Below are positions 16,433 through 25,791 of a stretch of DNA of 64,000 nucleotides, piece after piece (the first letter of the stretch is position 1; each line of letters starts with the position of its first letter). Source of the stretch: Subsaximicrobium wynnwilliamsii (GTDB taxonomy: Bacteria; Bacteroidota; Bacteroidia; Flavobacteriales; Flavobacteriaceae); the NCBI RefSeq assembly GCF_007997225.1, contig NZ_VORM01000014.1, positions 1 through 64,000 of the forward strand, written 5' to 3'. The notes under the pieces are model-generated. The model had not been told where the DNA came from. It made no database searches and worked only from the letters and a program-made list of their open reading frames with translations. The translations under genes were made by a program, and so were the position numbers.

Positions 16433-16870
16433 ATGATGACCATCTCCATAGGCAACGATCACGCAGGTACCGAGTATAAGAATGCTATTGTTAAGCATTT
16501 AAAGGCTAAAGGCCATACCATCAATAACTACGGAACAGATAGCAATGATAGTGTGGATTATCCAGATTTCGTTCATCCGGTCGCAAAGGATGTGGCTGCG
16601 AAAAAAGTGGATTTTGGCATCATCATCTGCGGAAGCGGTAACGGTGCCAACATGACCGCAAATAAACATCAAGAAGTGCGATCTGCACTTTGCTGGACTA
16701 AAGAAATCACAACTTTGGCAAGACAGCATAATGATGCAAATATTTTGAGCATCCCAGCACGATACACTGCCGTACAACAAGCTATTGGGATGGTAGATGC
16801 GTTTTTGGAAACCGCTTTTGAAGGCGGTCGTCATCAAAAGCGGGTTGATAAAATTCCTGCGGAACACTAA
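16433..16870 (+). CDS. rpiB: ribose-5-phosphate isomerase B
   Basis: Interconverts ribose-5-phosphate and ribulose-5-phosphate in the pentose phosphate pathway. The N-terminal ISIGNDHAGTEYK and the catalytic loop GIIICGSGNGANMTANK are diagnostic; the cysteine in the latter is the usual base. The 145-residue length is typical. Two ATG codons are in tandem (16433 and 16436) and either may start the protein. Four bases separate it from the cation-transporter gene, so the two share a transcript. Confidence 0.95.
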   Translation: MMTISIGNDHAGTEYKNAIVKHLKAKGHTINNYGTDSNDSVDYPDFVHPVAKDVAAKKVDFGIIICGSGNGANMTANKHQEVRSALCWTKEITTLARQHNDANILSIPARYTAVQQAIGMVDAFLETAFEGGRHQKRVDKIPAEH

Positions 16871-16873
16871 TTT

Positions 16874-17785
16874 ATGGATCATTCTCATAATCATGGGCAT
16901 TCACCAAGTGAGCTTTCTGGTAGAAACTTGGTTATTTCCATTTTTCTAAACATCATCATTACCATAGCTCAAGTCATAGGGGGCTTGCTGTCTGGCAGTC
17001 TGGCATTATTGAGCGATGCGCTGCATAATTTTAGTGATGTCCTGTCTTTACTGATAAGCTATATAGCAAACCGCTTTTCTAAAAAAGAAGCCTCCTTAAA
17101 AAAGACCTTTGGCTATAAACGTGCCGAAATTTTAGCAGCCTTCATCAATGCGGTTACTTTGATTATTGTTGCCGTTTTATTGATCATTGAGGCTATAAAG
17201 CGCTTTCAGAACCCCCAAATCATTGATTCCAATTTAGTGATATGGCTTGCCATCATTGCTATACTAGGGAACGGTTTTAGCGTGTTATTGCTCAAAAAAG
17301 ACGCTAAAAGTAATATGAACATGAAAAGTGCCTATTTGCACTTGATCACAGATATGATGGCTAGTGTTGCCGTTTTGATTGGTGGCTTGCTCATGAAATA
17401 CTATCAAATGTTTTGGGTAGATAGTGTTTTGACTTTGGCAATTGCCATTTATCTCATTGTTGTGGGTTATGATTTGCTTAAAAACTCATACAAGGTGCTC
17501 ATGCTTTTTACACCAGATACCATTGAGATTGATGATATCGTGAACGTGGTGCAACAAATTGAAGTCATAAAAAATGTACACCATGTTCATATTTGGCAGC
17601 TTAATGAAGATGAGATCCATTTAGAAGCCCATATCGATTTCAATGAAGACATCCAATTGTCCCAATTTAATGAAGTACTGCATGAAGTGGAGGCATTGGT
17701 GTACAAAAAATTCGGCATCAATCACTTGAACCTTCAACCTGAATTTGGTAAGAACGATACCAAAGATATCATTGTGCAGGATTGA
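16874..17785 (+). CDS. cation diffusion facilitator (Zn/Co/Cd efflux, CzcD/ZitB type)
   Basis: 303 residues. A histidine-rich N-terminus (HSHNHGH) is followed by six transmembrane helices (about residues 18-205) and a cytoplasmic ferredoxin-like domain (about 210-295). The metal-site motifs SLALLSDALHNFSDV in TM2 and LHLITDMMASV in TM5 carry the expected His/Asp pairs. It exports divalent metal, probably zinc, using the proton gradient. Second gene of the rpiB unit. Confidence 0.93.
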   Translation: MDHSHNHGHSPSELSGRNLVISIFLNIIITIAQVIGGLLSGSLALLSDALHNFSDVLSLLISYIANRFSKKEASLKKTFGYKRAEILAAFINAVTLIIVAVLLIIEAIKRFQNPQIIDSNLVIWLAIIAILGNGFSVLLLKKDAKSNMNMKSAYLHLITDMMASVAVLIGGLLMKYYQMFWVDSVLTLAIAIYLIVVGYDLLKNSYKVLMLFTPDTIEIDDIVNVVQQIEVIKNVHHVHIWQLNEDEIHLEAHIDFNEDIQLSQFNEVLHEVEALVYKKFGINHLNLQPEFGKNDTKDIIVQD

Positions 17786-17980
17786 TGCGTATTCACAAAC
17801 TTTAGGCGCTCATTCAATTTCAGTAAACTTAAACATTTTACAATGTTCCTTCCCTTTCACGTTCCCAAAACCATTCTTTTCAATCGTGTCAATTTTTAAA
17901 TTTATAACGCAAGTCTAAGGTTTAGATAAAGCTTAACTTAAAAGTCAAGTTCGAAAACGTTTAATCTAAATTGCAATAAA

Positions 17981-18745
17981 ATGGAACGATTCAAAGATAA
18001 AGTAGTCATCATTACCGGTGGCTCAGGAAGTATTGGTTTTAATACCGCGCAGAAATTAGCTTCTGAAGGTGCCAAGATCCATTTGGTGGATATTGATGAG
18101 GATGCTTTGAAATCTAAAGTGAAAGAAGCGAAGAAAAAGGATTATAGCATGTCATATTCAGTAGCAGACGTCACAAAAAGCAAGGATGTTGAAACTTACG
18201 TGAAAGACTGTATTAAGCAACATAAAAAAATTGACCTATTTTTTAACAATGCAGGCATTGAAGGGGTGGTCAAACCAATACCCGATTACCCTGAAGAGGA
18301 ATTTGATAAGGTCATGGCGGTTAACGTCAAAGGTGTTTACCTTGGTATGAAATACGTCATGCCAAAAATTGAGGATGGCGGAAGCATCGTAATTAGTTCC
18401 TCTGTTGCGGGGCTTCAGGGCACTGCTGGTATGGTGGGCTATATAACCAGTAAACACGCCATTATTGGTATCATGAGAACCGCAGCCTTGGAGCTGGGCG
18501 AACGCAAAGTACGGGTCAATACTGTAAACCCTGGTGTAGTAGATAGTAGGATGATGCGCTCTTTAGAAGATGGTCTCAACCCAGGCCATGGTGATGATGT
18601 TAAAGAAGCCTTCGAAAAGCAGATTCCTTTAGGCCGTTACGCTAAAGTTGATGACATTAGCAACATGGTATGCTTCCTGTTTAGCGAAGATTCTGCTTAT
18701 TGTAATGGCAGTGTGTATCAAGTAGATGGGGGCATGCGTGCTTAA
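17981..18745 (+). CDS. short-chain dehydrogenase/reductase
   Basis: Classical SDR of 254 residues. NAD(P)-binding TGGSGSIG lies near residues 11-18, NNAG at about 88-91, and the catalytic YITSK (Tyr-x-x-x-Lys) at about 154. The C-terminal DGGMRA is typical of the family. The acidic residue at the end of beta-2 (VDIDED) favours NAD. The substrate cannot be deduced; the best match in style is to sugar, alcohol or 3-oxoacyl reductases. Stand-alone gene. Confidence 0.9.
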   Translation: MERFKDKVVIITGGSGSIGFNTAQKLASEGAKIHLVDIDEDALKSKVKEAKKKDYSMSYSVADVTKSKDVETYVKDCIKQHKKIDLFFNNAGIEGVVKPIPDYPEEEFDKVMAVNVKGVYLGMKYVMPKIEDGGSIVISSSVAGLQGTAGMVGYITSKHAIIGIMRTAALELGERKVRVNTVNPGVVDSRMMRSLEDGLNPGHGDDVKEAFEKQIPLGRYAKVDDISNMVCFLFSEDSAYCNGSVYQVDGGMRA

Positions 18746-18768
18746 ATTGTGTAATTTTTATTCGGAAG

Positions 18769-18798
18769 TTGTACAACTTACAATAATGCTTACTTTTG
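18769..18798 (+). promoter_or_regulatory. promoter of the ElaA gene with overlapping palindrome
   Basis: TTG at 18769-18771 and TACTTTTG at 18791-18798 are spaced by 19 bases, a near-ideal Bacteroidetes promoter. The perfect 14-bp palindrome AAGTTGTACAACTT (18766-18779) overlaps the -33 element and could be an operator. The predicted transcript would start only about 10 bases before the ATG. Confidence 0.55.
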
Positions 18799-18815
18799 AA
18801 TCCTAATACTCTAGG

Positions 18816-19259
18816 ATGCTCAATATAACTATTAAAGGATTTTCAGAATTATCAACTGAAGCACTCTACGAAATCTTACAGCTGCGAAGCGAGGTATTTG
18901 TAGTGGAACAAGACTGTGTCTATCAAGATATCGACGGAAAGGATCAAAAAGCGCTTCATGTTTTAGGATATGAAGCAAAAGAATTGGTGGCATACACCCG
19001 CATTTTTAAGCCGGGAGACTATTTCGAAAAATCCAGTATTGGTAGAGTAGTTGTACGGCAGAAAAAAAGAAAGTTCAACTATGGGTATCAAATAATGAGT
19101 GCTTCCATAGAGGCTGTAAAGACGCATTATGGTGAAACCGACATTAAAATTTCTGCTCAGGCCTATTTAAAGCGCTTTTATAATAATCTTGGTTTTTTTG
19201 AGGAAGGTGAAGGGTATTTGGAAGATGGCATCCCTCATTTTGCGATGTTTAAAAGCTAA
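18816..19259 (+). CDS. ElaA-family GNAT acetyltransferase
   Basis: 147 residues of GNAT fold. ILQLRSEVFVVEQDCVYQDID is the ElaA hallmark, followed by GRVVVRQKKRKFNYGYQIM, the acetyl-CoA pyrophosphate-binding loop. The acceptor substrate is unknown. Its stop codon overlaps the end of the convergent OmpA gene by four bases, so no terminator separates the two. Confidence 0.9.
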   Translation: MLNITIKGFSELSTEALYEILQLRSEVFVVEQDCVYQDIDGKDQKALHVLGYEAKELVAYTRIFKPGDYFEKSSIGRVVVRQKKRKFNYGYQIMSASIEAVKTHYGETDIKISAQAYLKRFYNNLGFFEEGEGYLEDGIPHFAMFKS

Positions 19260-20119
19260 CCTTTATTAAGGCTATCATTGGCATAGGTGACTAAGATCTC
19301 AACACGACGATCTAATTTTGGATCTCCTCCCAAGGGAAATTTCCTGCGCATTCCCACATATTTCATGCGTTCTTTGGCAATACCTTTTTTGGCCAGATAG
19401 TCATAAATGAATTTCGCTCTTGCGACAGATAGATTTCGTTTTTTGGTTTGTCTATCAATGGCATCTCTACTGTTTTGCGTACAGCATACGTGGCCTTGGA
19501 TGGTAAAATAAATATCTTTACGTTTTAATAACACTTCTGCCAACTCTTCCAAGGTTGGTTTAGACTCAGCAAGTAATTTGCTATAGCCTGTTTTAAACAG
19601 AATGTTTTCTAGTGTAAACTTATCACCAGCCTTGAGCTGCTCATCCAATAATTTCTTTAGATCCTGCTTATCATTTGCTAATTCTGTTTCTGTTTTCTTA
19701 GGTTTCGGAGGAAATACTGGAGAAACCACGATTTCCACTTTGCGATTGAGACTCCGTATTTTGTGAATATCATCTTCCTGAATCAGTTTCAGAAGAATTT
19801 TACCTTTACCATCAACATTCGTGATGATGGACTCGTCAAATTCGTTATTTGAGAAGATGGTTTTGATGGCATTGGCCCGCTCTTGGGATAAATTCATGTT
19901 ATAGGTATCGCTGCCGCGGTCGTCTGTAAAGCCGTAGATGGAAACCTTTGCGATATCCATGCCCTCAATTTCAGAAATAAATAGAAGCAACCTGCTGTGC
20001 TCAGTGGATAGCACTTCATATTTATCGGTTTCAAAATAAACCTCGTGAGTCATGTCCTTTTGAGCAAAAAAGACTTGACTGGAAAGTATCAATAAGATAG
20101 GTAAAACTTTCATCTTCAT
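19256..20119 (-). CDS. OmpA-family outer-membrane/periplasmic protein with two OmpA domains
   Basis: A signal peptide (residues 1-19, ending VFFAQ) is followed by two OmpA-like peptidoglycan-binding domains, about 28-130 (KVSIYGFTDDRGSDTYN, LSQERANAIKTIF) and about 160-285 (FTIQGHVCC, NLSVARAKFIYDYLAKKGI, DRRVEILV). The tandem arrangement without a beta-barrel is less usual than one C-terminal domain. It probably tethers the envelope to peptidoglycan. The second domain contains a CC pair and a distinct GMRRKFPLGG loop. Confidence 0.88.
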   Translation of the reverse strand: MKMKVLPILLILSSQVFFAQKDMTHEVYFETDKYEVLSTEHSRLLLFISEIEGMDIAKVSIYGFTDDRGSDTYNMNLSQERANAIKTIFSNNEFDESIITNVDGKGKILLKLIQEDDIHKIRSLNRKVEIVVSPVFPPKPKKTETELANDKQDLKKLLDEQLKAGDKFTLENILFKTGYSKLLAESKPTLEELAEVLLKRKDIYFTIQGHVCCTQNSRDAIDRQTKKRNLSVARAKFIYDYLAKKGIAKERMKYVGMRRKFPLGGDPKLDRRVEILVTYANDSLNKG

Positions 20120-20179
20120 TTTAAAATGGGATTCTAATATACCTCTTTTAAAGCTTACTTCAAACTATGCTCAAAATTT

Positions 20180-21814
20180 TTAATTTAAGTAATTTAAGTA
20201 ATTACTAGGATTTTTCAAAATCTCAACCGCTTTCTGAATTTCAAAATTATGGGCCACATAATAGGTGTATAAGCCTTCTCTATAAAAATAGCGTTTCACT
20301 ATTTCATCGGTAATCATAGATAACAATTGTGCTTTATTATCGTCAACGGCCTTGTCTTTATAAGTGTTTAAGGCTGTGATGAGCGCGTTGTAATCAGTAT
20401 TGATTTCGCTTCCAATTTGTTCATCCTTGGCAATTTCAAAGGCATCTGCAAATGCTTTTTCAGTTTCGGTCTCAAAATCAAAATCATTTTTTGATAAGTA
20501 AGATTTAAACGCTTTGAAATCACCAGCGTTCAATTCAAAGCTATCCAAATCAGAGACCTCATTGTTGTAATAATAATCTGTGGCGTATTTAAATATGAGA
20601 TTTTCTTCGATTATGGCTTTAGTTATGGGGCTCAGCTTGGTTTCATCCAATTCTAAATCGGGCTGTATGCCTCCACCGTCAAAAACAATTCTCCCTTTTT
20701 TAGTTTTGAATTCGTTGTAATTTTCCTGTCTTATGCGGGTGGCTTTGCCATTTTCGTCACGGTTCCAGTAGTCTAAAGCTTGAATAGATCGGCCAGAAGG
20801 CGTGTAATATCTAGAAATGGTAATTTTCATTTGCGTGCCATAAACGAGCTTTTTTGGACGTTGTACCAAGCCCTTACCAAAGCTACGAGCACCCACCACA
20901 ACGGCACGATCCAAATCCTGTAAGGCACCAGAAACAATCTCGCTGGCCGAGGCGCTTCGCCCATCAATTAAAACCACTAAAGGGATTTCGGTATCAATGG
21001 GGTCTTTTTGGGTGTAATAGGTCTTGTTGTATTTCTCAACCTTGGATTTGGTGGTTACTACCAATTGATTTTTAGGCACAAATATATTTGTAACGTTAAC
21101 CGCTTCACTAAGCAGGCCTCCTGGATTGCCTCGAAGGTCTAAAATCAATTTTTTGGCGCCCAGATTTTTTAGGGCTCTTATGGCACTAATTGTTTCAGAA
21201 GACGTCTTTTCATTGAACTTGCGCAACACCACGTAGCCTATGTTTTCATTAACCATCGAGTAATGGGGAACCGCATGAATGTCTACTGCCTCACGTTGTA
21301 TGGTTGTTGATTTTGTTTCTCCTTGTCTTATATAGGTTACGGTTACCGAAGTGCCTGCCCCTCCTTGTAATAAATTACCCGCATCTTCCTTAAAATCGCC
21401 TACAGCAACATTATCCACTTTAATGATTTCATCGCCAGCTTTCATCCCGGCTTTATCGGCAGCATACCCTTTATAGGGTTCCATAATAACCAGTTTATCC
21501 TTTAGAGTAAGTACGTTTGCGCCAATACCAGTGTAATCTCCTGCATTGTTGATGCGTGCTTTTTCAACATCCTGCTCATTGTAATAGTTGGTATAAGGAT
21601 CGAGATCGTTAAGCATGCTTTTTATGGCGGTATCCATCAAATCCCCAGGGTTGGTCTCATCAACATAGTTCATGTTTAACTCTTTGAAAAGCGTTGTGAA
21701 AATTTCAATTTGCTTGGCGATCTCAAAAAAGTCGCCTTTGAAGGCACTGGTGGTCGTAAAAATACAAATGGCCAAAATTGGGACAATGACCCGTTTCTTT
21801 AGTAGTGTTTTCAT
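20180..21814 (-). CDS. S41-family C-terminal processing peptidase
   Basis: 544 residues: N-terminal signal/anchor (about 5-24), PDZ domain (about 95-180, GDYTGIGANVLTL ... AGMKAGDEIIKVDN), then the S41 protease core. The catalytic serine lies in DGRSASASEIVSGAL (about 286-300) and the general-base lysine in GARSFGKGLVQ (about 312-322), forming the Ser-Lys dyad. A C-terminal helical extension of about 140 residues follows. It trims C-termini of envelope proteins. Its ATG overlaps the rnpA stop by one base (TAATG), so it is translationally coupled to rnpA. Confidence 0.93.
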   Translation of the reverse strand: MKTLLKKRVIVPILAICIFTTTSAFKGDFFEIAKQIEIFTTLFKELNMNYVDETNPGDLMDTAIKSMLNDLDPYTNYYNEQDVEKARINNAGDYTGIGANVLTLKDKLVIMEPYKGYAADKAGMKAGDEIIKVDNVAVGDFKEDAGNLLQGGAGTSVTVTYIRQGETKSTTIQREAVDIHAVPHYSMVNENIGYVVLRKFNEKTSSETISAIRALKNLGAKKLILDLRGNPGGLLSEAVNVTNIFVPKNQLVVTTKSKVEKYNKTYYTQKDPIDTEIPLVVLIDGRSASASEIVSGALQDLDRAVVVGARSFGKGLVQRPKKLVYGTQMKITISRYYTPSGRSIQALDYWNRDENGKATRIRQENYNEFKTKKGRIVFDGGGIQPDLELDETKLSPITKAIIEENLIFKYATDYYYNNEVSDLDSFELNAGDFKAFKSYLSKNDFDFETETEKAFADAFEIAKDEQIGSEINTDYNALITALNTYKDKAVDDNKAQLLSMITDEIVKRYFYREGLYTYYVAHNFEIQKAVEILKNPSNYLNYLN

Positions 21815-22203
21815 TAGGGAGCAGTTTTGTCTGTAAGTTCTTTCTCGGAGAATTTATTAAGGAGTTGTTGCATTTTTTTTTCTATTAAAGCGAAATCAAC
21901 AGTCTCTTTTCCAATGTACAATATCATTAACGCAAATTCGTTGGAACTATTGTTAAAATAGGTGCTTTTGTGGCATCTGTACGCTTCTCTCATAAGGCGT
22001 TTGATATGATTTCGCTGTACGGCCTTTTTAAAATTGCGCTTACTTACTGAAACACCCGCCTTAAAAGCAACACCATCATCAAAACTGGTCTTCAAATAGA
22101 CCATTCGCAACGGATATGCCGCAATCGAACGCCCCTCACTGAATAATTTCTCAATCAATTTTCGGCTTTTGAGCTTGTCTTTTTTTGAATAAGTGAGAGC
22201 CAT
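21814..22203 (-). CDS. rnpA: ribonuclease P protein component
   Basis: Basic protein that binds the RNase P RNA and helps mature tRNA 5' ends. The family motif is RNHIKRLMREAYR, preceded by FKAGVSVSKRNFKKAVQ. I chose the ATG at 22203, which gives 129 residues (the normal size) beginning MALTYSKKDKLKSRK. The frame stays open upstream to 22347, but those 48 codons show no conservation pattern of the family. It is not beside rpmH and dnaA; instead it is paired with the S41 peptidase. Confidence 0.93.
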   Translation of the reverse strand: MALTYSKKDKLKSRKLIEKLFSEGRSIAAYPLRMVYLKTSFDDGVAFKAGVSVSKRNFKKAVQRNHIKRLMREAYRCHKSTYFNNSSNEFALMILYIGKETVDFALIEKKMQQLLNKFSEKELTDKTAP

Positions 22204-22377
22204 AGGTCTAAAGTTGACAGGTTTTTGATTGTGATTTGGGAATGCAGCCAAAGTAATTAAATATTGCTTCGGAATGAAGCTATTTTGAAATAAAACTATA
22301 TTACGAAGCCAAGAGGCTATTTCATTTATAGCGTTATGGGTATGCACCAGTCTCTATAAAATACTGTTGGCCTTTGT

Positions 22378-22908
22378 TCAGGGCTGCTCTAATTTAAAAG
22401 ATTTGTTAATTTGTGTGATAACTTGGGGCAGGTCCTTGGCTCTAAAATTTAAACTTAATTCAAAGCTGTTATCTTTAAGCTTACTCAGCTTTAATTGACC
22501 CTTGGTTACTGGATAATAGCCATTTTGTCCTGGGCAAAAACAGACTCTACCAAAAGTGACATTGGCTTTCTTTAGGTCTTCGTCCTTTAAGTCCAACATT
22601 TCTGTGTCTGGATCTATTTCAATATAAATGAGTTCGTTGTATTGACCGTCGGCGGTATTTTCTGGGGTGTTTGGTATATATTCAAAACGCAGTAAGGTTT
22701 TATCACTAACAACTAATTTACCATAGGAGAGTCCATACTCGTCTTTTTTGATTTCGAAAGCTGAATTGGTCAACACTTCAAATGTGCAATTCCCATCTTC
22801 GGGACAGTCTTTCACTTGGTCATGCGTTTTATTTTGTGTATCGATGGATTTTGTGGGCTTGCAGTTTAAAGCCATTATGGAGACGATAAGAATACAAATA
22901 ATTTTCAT
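22378..22908 (-). CDS. lipoprotein of unknown function
   Basis: Lipoprotein signal MKIICILIVSIMALNC with the lipobox cysteine at residue 16. I therefore use the ATG at 22908 rather than one seven codons upstream. The mature part is about 160 residues, acidic, mostly beta in character, with a C-P-E-D-G-N-C motif near the N-terminus and VCFCPGQNGYY later. These four cysteines may form disulfides. I do not recognise a family. It lies just upstream of rnpA on the same strand, but 170 bp from its start. Confidence 0.7.
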   Translation of the reverse strand: MKIICILIVSIMALNCKPTKSIDTQNKTHDQVKDCPEDGNCTFEVLTNSAFEIKKDEYGLSYGKLVVSDKTLLRFEYIPNTPENTADGQYNELIYIEIDPDTEMLDLKDEDLKKANVTFGRVCFCPGQNGYYPVTKGQLKLSKLKDNSFELSLNFRAKDLPQVITQINKSFKLEQP

Positions 22909-22949
22909 GTCCAAATATAGGATATTCAAATTTTAACCTCAAATACTTG

Positions 22950-22977
22950 TTGATTATTCGATATCAAATTATCTTTC
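22950..22977 (+). promoter_or_regulatory. promoter of the secreted metalloprotease
   Basis: TTG (22950-22952) and TATCTTTC (22970-22977) are spaced by 17 bases. The -7 box deviates from consensus only at its last base. It lies 20 bases before the start codon. Confidence 0.4.
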
Positions 22978-22997
22978 ATGGATAAAAAATCAAAACA

Positions 22998-25724
22998 ATG
23001 AAAAATAATTACTTAAAATGTATTTCCAATTTTGTGTTTTGCATCTTAGTGTCGGCGCCAACATTTGCACAAAATCCCCGGTCTTTTTGGACTGAGGCAA
23101 CTCCCAAGCAAAAGCTTGTAGCACCAGTAAACGCTGATGATTTTGCTACAATGCCATCAGCCAAGCATTATGTGCTAAACATCGACCAACTCAAATCGGC
23201 ATTGGAAGATGCGCCAAGCAGAAAAGGGAATAGCAATCCTTCAAATGTGATTTTGGACTTTCCTAATTCGAGAGGCAGTTTTGACTCGTATCGTATCTTG
23301 GAAGCCTCAATAATGGAAGAGGCGCTGCAGAATAAATACCCAAACATGAGAAGTTATGTAGGTCAAGGCGTAAAAAATCCGTCTAGCCTCATCCGCTTTA
23401 GTGTTACACCAAAAGGTTTGAATACAGTTGCATTTACAGATCAAGGTATTGAATTGATCGACATTTCTGAAAATGGAGCCGATAATGAGTATTTAGTTTA
23501 TAATAGAAGAGATGTAAATAATTCACAAGAGGAATGGATTTGTGATTTTGTTGACGATGTTGAGGACAATACTACTTTTGATGAAAGTGGCCTAGCTTCA
23601 AGAAATGCCAATGATGGCCAAATGCGTGAGTTTAGATTGGCCATAGCTTGTACTGTAGAATATGCTCAATTTCATGGAGGCACTGTACCAGACGTCATGG
23701 CTGCTATGGTAGAGGTCATGACAAGTGTCAATGGCGTTTATGAAAAAGATTTGTCTGTCACAATGGTCATGGTCGACAATGAGAGTATTATTTTTTTAGG
23801 CCCTGATGTAGAGTCAGATCCTTACACCAATTCCAACTCTAACGCTATGCTAAATCAAAACCAGACCACTGTAGATGCAAACATTGGTGTTGCCAATTAT
23901 GATATTGGCCATGTATTTACCACTGGTGGAGGCGGCATTGCGGAGCTAAGGTCTCCCTGCACAGGAAGTAAAGCAAGAGGAGTAACAGGATTGCCAAACC
24001 CTATTGGCGATCGTTTTGCATTGGATTTTGTCGCTCATGAAATGGGACATCAATTTGGATCTCCGCACACCTTCAATGGCAACGCAGGATCGAATTGTTT
24101 GAACCAAAGAACTCAAAGTACCGCTTATGAGCCAGGAAGTGGTTCAACTATTATGTCTTATGCAGGTATCTGTTCACCACAAAACGTGCAATTGAACTCC
24201 GATGGTTATTTTCACCAAAAAAGCTTGCAAGTGATGTTCGATAATATCACCAGCGGATTGAGCCAATGTGCAACGCTCACGCCAACTGGTAATAGTGCAC
24301 CTACCGCAGATGCAGGAACAAACTACACCATGCCTAAATCAACACCTTATAAATTAACAGGAAGTTCAACAGATCCAGATGGCATAGCATCCCATACCTA
24401 CACTTGGGAGCAATATGACTTGGGTCCAACAGGAGCGCCTACCGAAACAACCCTCCTTGGCCCCATCGTAAGGTCTAGACAAGGTACTGTTAACCCTGTA
24501 AGATACATTCCAAGATTGGAAGACATTGCAGTAAATGGCGGTGTTTCCGCAGCATGGGAGAAATTGGCCGCTATAAGTAGACCATTGAATTTTAGGCTTA
24601 CCGTTCGTGATAATGTTATTGCAGGTGGACAAACTGCTACAGATATTATGACGGCTACGGTAAATGCCGATGCAGGACCTTTTCAGGTCACTTCCCAATC
24701 AACCAACCAAATTGTTTGGACACCAGGTGACACCGAAACAATTACTTGGAATGTTGCGGGAACTACTGGAAATGGAATAAACACAGCCAATGTAAATATC
24801 TTATTATCTACCGATAAAGGTGTCACTTATGACACTGTACTGGCATCCAACGTTCCAAATGATGGAAGTCAAGATATTACAGTACCAAATGTAAGCGCGG
24901 CTTTTTGTAGAGTTATGGTCGAAGCTGTTGGCAATATATTTTTTAATGTGAACGAAGAATTTTTGGCCATTGGAGATTATACATATATACCAGGAAATGC
25001 TTGTCAAGATTATTTCTTTACTGCCGATATTCAATTGGAAGAAAATGCAAGTCAGTTTAGTGGCTACACCTTGCCAATTCCTGATTCTAAAACAATTACA
25101 GATATCAACGTTAGCGTAGATGTCACAACATCTAACAATGCAGAGTTGGTTATAGGAATTAGAGGCCCATACAACAGCCCAAGTGGCATTACCTATTTGC
25201 TTCAAAACGTCAATAGATGTCCTGGTTTACCCGATGTCATTGTTACTTTTGATGATGAGGGTGTTGTGAATCCTTGTACCGACACTAGTAACAATATCGC
25301 CATCCAGCCCGCTCAACCCTTGAGTGCTGCAGATGGATCTAACTCCCAAGGAGATTGGGTGTTTTTCATTGGCGATGTAGTTGTTAACAATAACTTTGCA
25401 ACTTGGAATAACGTGACCTTGACCATTTGTGAGGAAGGTGGTTTTGAACCCGTGCTTAGCACAACCAATGTTGGCTTGGATGCTAGTTTTAGCGTATTTC
25501 CAAACCCCAACAACGGCGAGTTCACTGTGAAGTTCAATGGTACTTCAGGAAACGTTGATTTACAGGTCTTCGATATTAGGGGGCGCTCTGTGTTCAACAA
25601 CTCTTATGATAGTGCAGGGGAGTTCAACCAAACCATTAATCTGGGTAACGTACAATCAGGCATGTATTTACTCAATGTGAATACCGATGCCGGTAAAGTC
25701 ACTAAAAAGTTGATTGTTGAATAA
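22998..25724 (+). CDS. secreted reprolysin-like zinc metalloprotease with P-domain and T9SS tail
   Basis: 908 residues. A signal peptide (about 1-24, ending APTFAQ) is followed by a propeptide region (about 25-195) and a metzincin catalytic domain with HEMGHQFGSPH (first His at residue 347). The three zinc-binding histidines follow the pattern HExxHxxGxxH, with a downstream Met-turn GSTIMSYAGIC. A PKD/Ig-like part (about 430-560) and a proprotein-convertase P-domain (about 670-800, NACQDYFFTADIQLEEN) come next. The C-terminal Por sorting tail (about 835-908, FPNPNNGEFTVKF ... KKLIVE) directs export by type IX secretion. It is an extracellular or surface-attached protease, single gene with strong terminator. 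Confidence 0.92.
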   Translation: MKNNYLKCISNFVFCILVSAPTFAQNPRSFWTEATPKQKLVAPVNADDFATMPSAKHYVLNIDQLKSALEDAPSRKGNSNPSNVILDFPNSRGSFDSYRILEASIMEEALQNKYPNMRSYVGQGVKNPSSLIRFSVTPKGLNTVAFTDQGIELIDISENGADNEYLVYNRRDVNNSQEEWICDFVDDVEDNTTFDESGLASRNANDGQMREFRLAIACTVEYAQFHGGTVPDVMAAMVEVMTSVNGVYEKDLSVTMVMVDNESIIFLGPDVESDPYTNSNSNAMLNQNQTTVDANIGVANYDIGHVFTTGGGGIAELRSPCTGSKARGVTGLPNPIGDRFALDFVAHEMGHQFGSPHTFNGNAGSNCLNQRTQSTAYEPGSGSTIMSYAGICSPQNVQLNSDGYFHQKSLQVMFDNITSGLSQCATLTPTGNSAPTADAGTNYTMPKSTPYKLTGSSTDPDGIASHTYTWEQYDLGPTGAPTETTLLGPIVRSRQGTVNPVRYIPRLEDIAVNGGVSAAWEKLAAISRPLNFRLTVRDNVIAGGQTATDIMTATVNADAGPFQVTSQSTNQIVWTPGDTETITWNVAGTTGNGINTANVNILLSTDKGVTYDTVLASNVPNDGSQDITVPNVSAAFCRVMVEAVGNIFFNVNEEFLAIGDYTYIPGNACQDYFFTADIQLEENASQFSGYTLPIPDSKTITDINVSVDVTTSNNAELVIGIRGPYNSPSGITYLLQNVNRCPGLPDVIVTFDDEGVVNPCTDTSNNIAIQPAQPLSAADGSNSQGDWVFFIGDVVVNNNFATWNNVTLTICEEGGFEPVLSTTNVGLDASFSVFPNPNNGEFTVKFNGTSGNVDLQVFDIRGRSVFNNSYDSAGEFNQTINLGNVQSGMYLLNVNTDAGKVTKKLIVE

Positions 25725-25746
25725 TCCACTTAAACCCATAATTATT

Positions 25747-25778
25747 AAAAGGCTCTTGAAATTCAGGAGCCTTTTTTT
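25747..25778 (+). terminator. terminator of the metalloprotease gene
   Basis: AAAGGCTC (25748-25755) pairs with GAGCCTTT (25767-25774), followed by a T-run. Confidence 0.85.
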
Positions 25779-25791
25779 GTAACTTGGCTTT

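Noticed and set aside
22204-22347. Long form of RnpA (177 residues)
   Set aside because: The extra 48 residues have no family similarity, and the ATG at 22203 gives the standard RnpA length.
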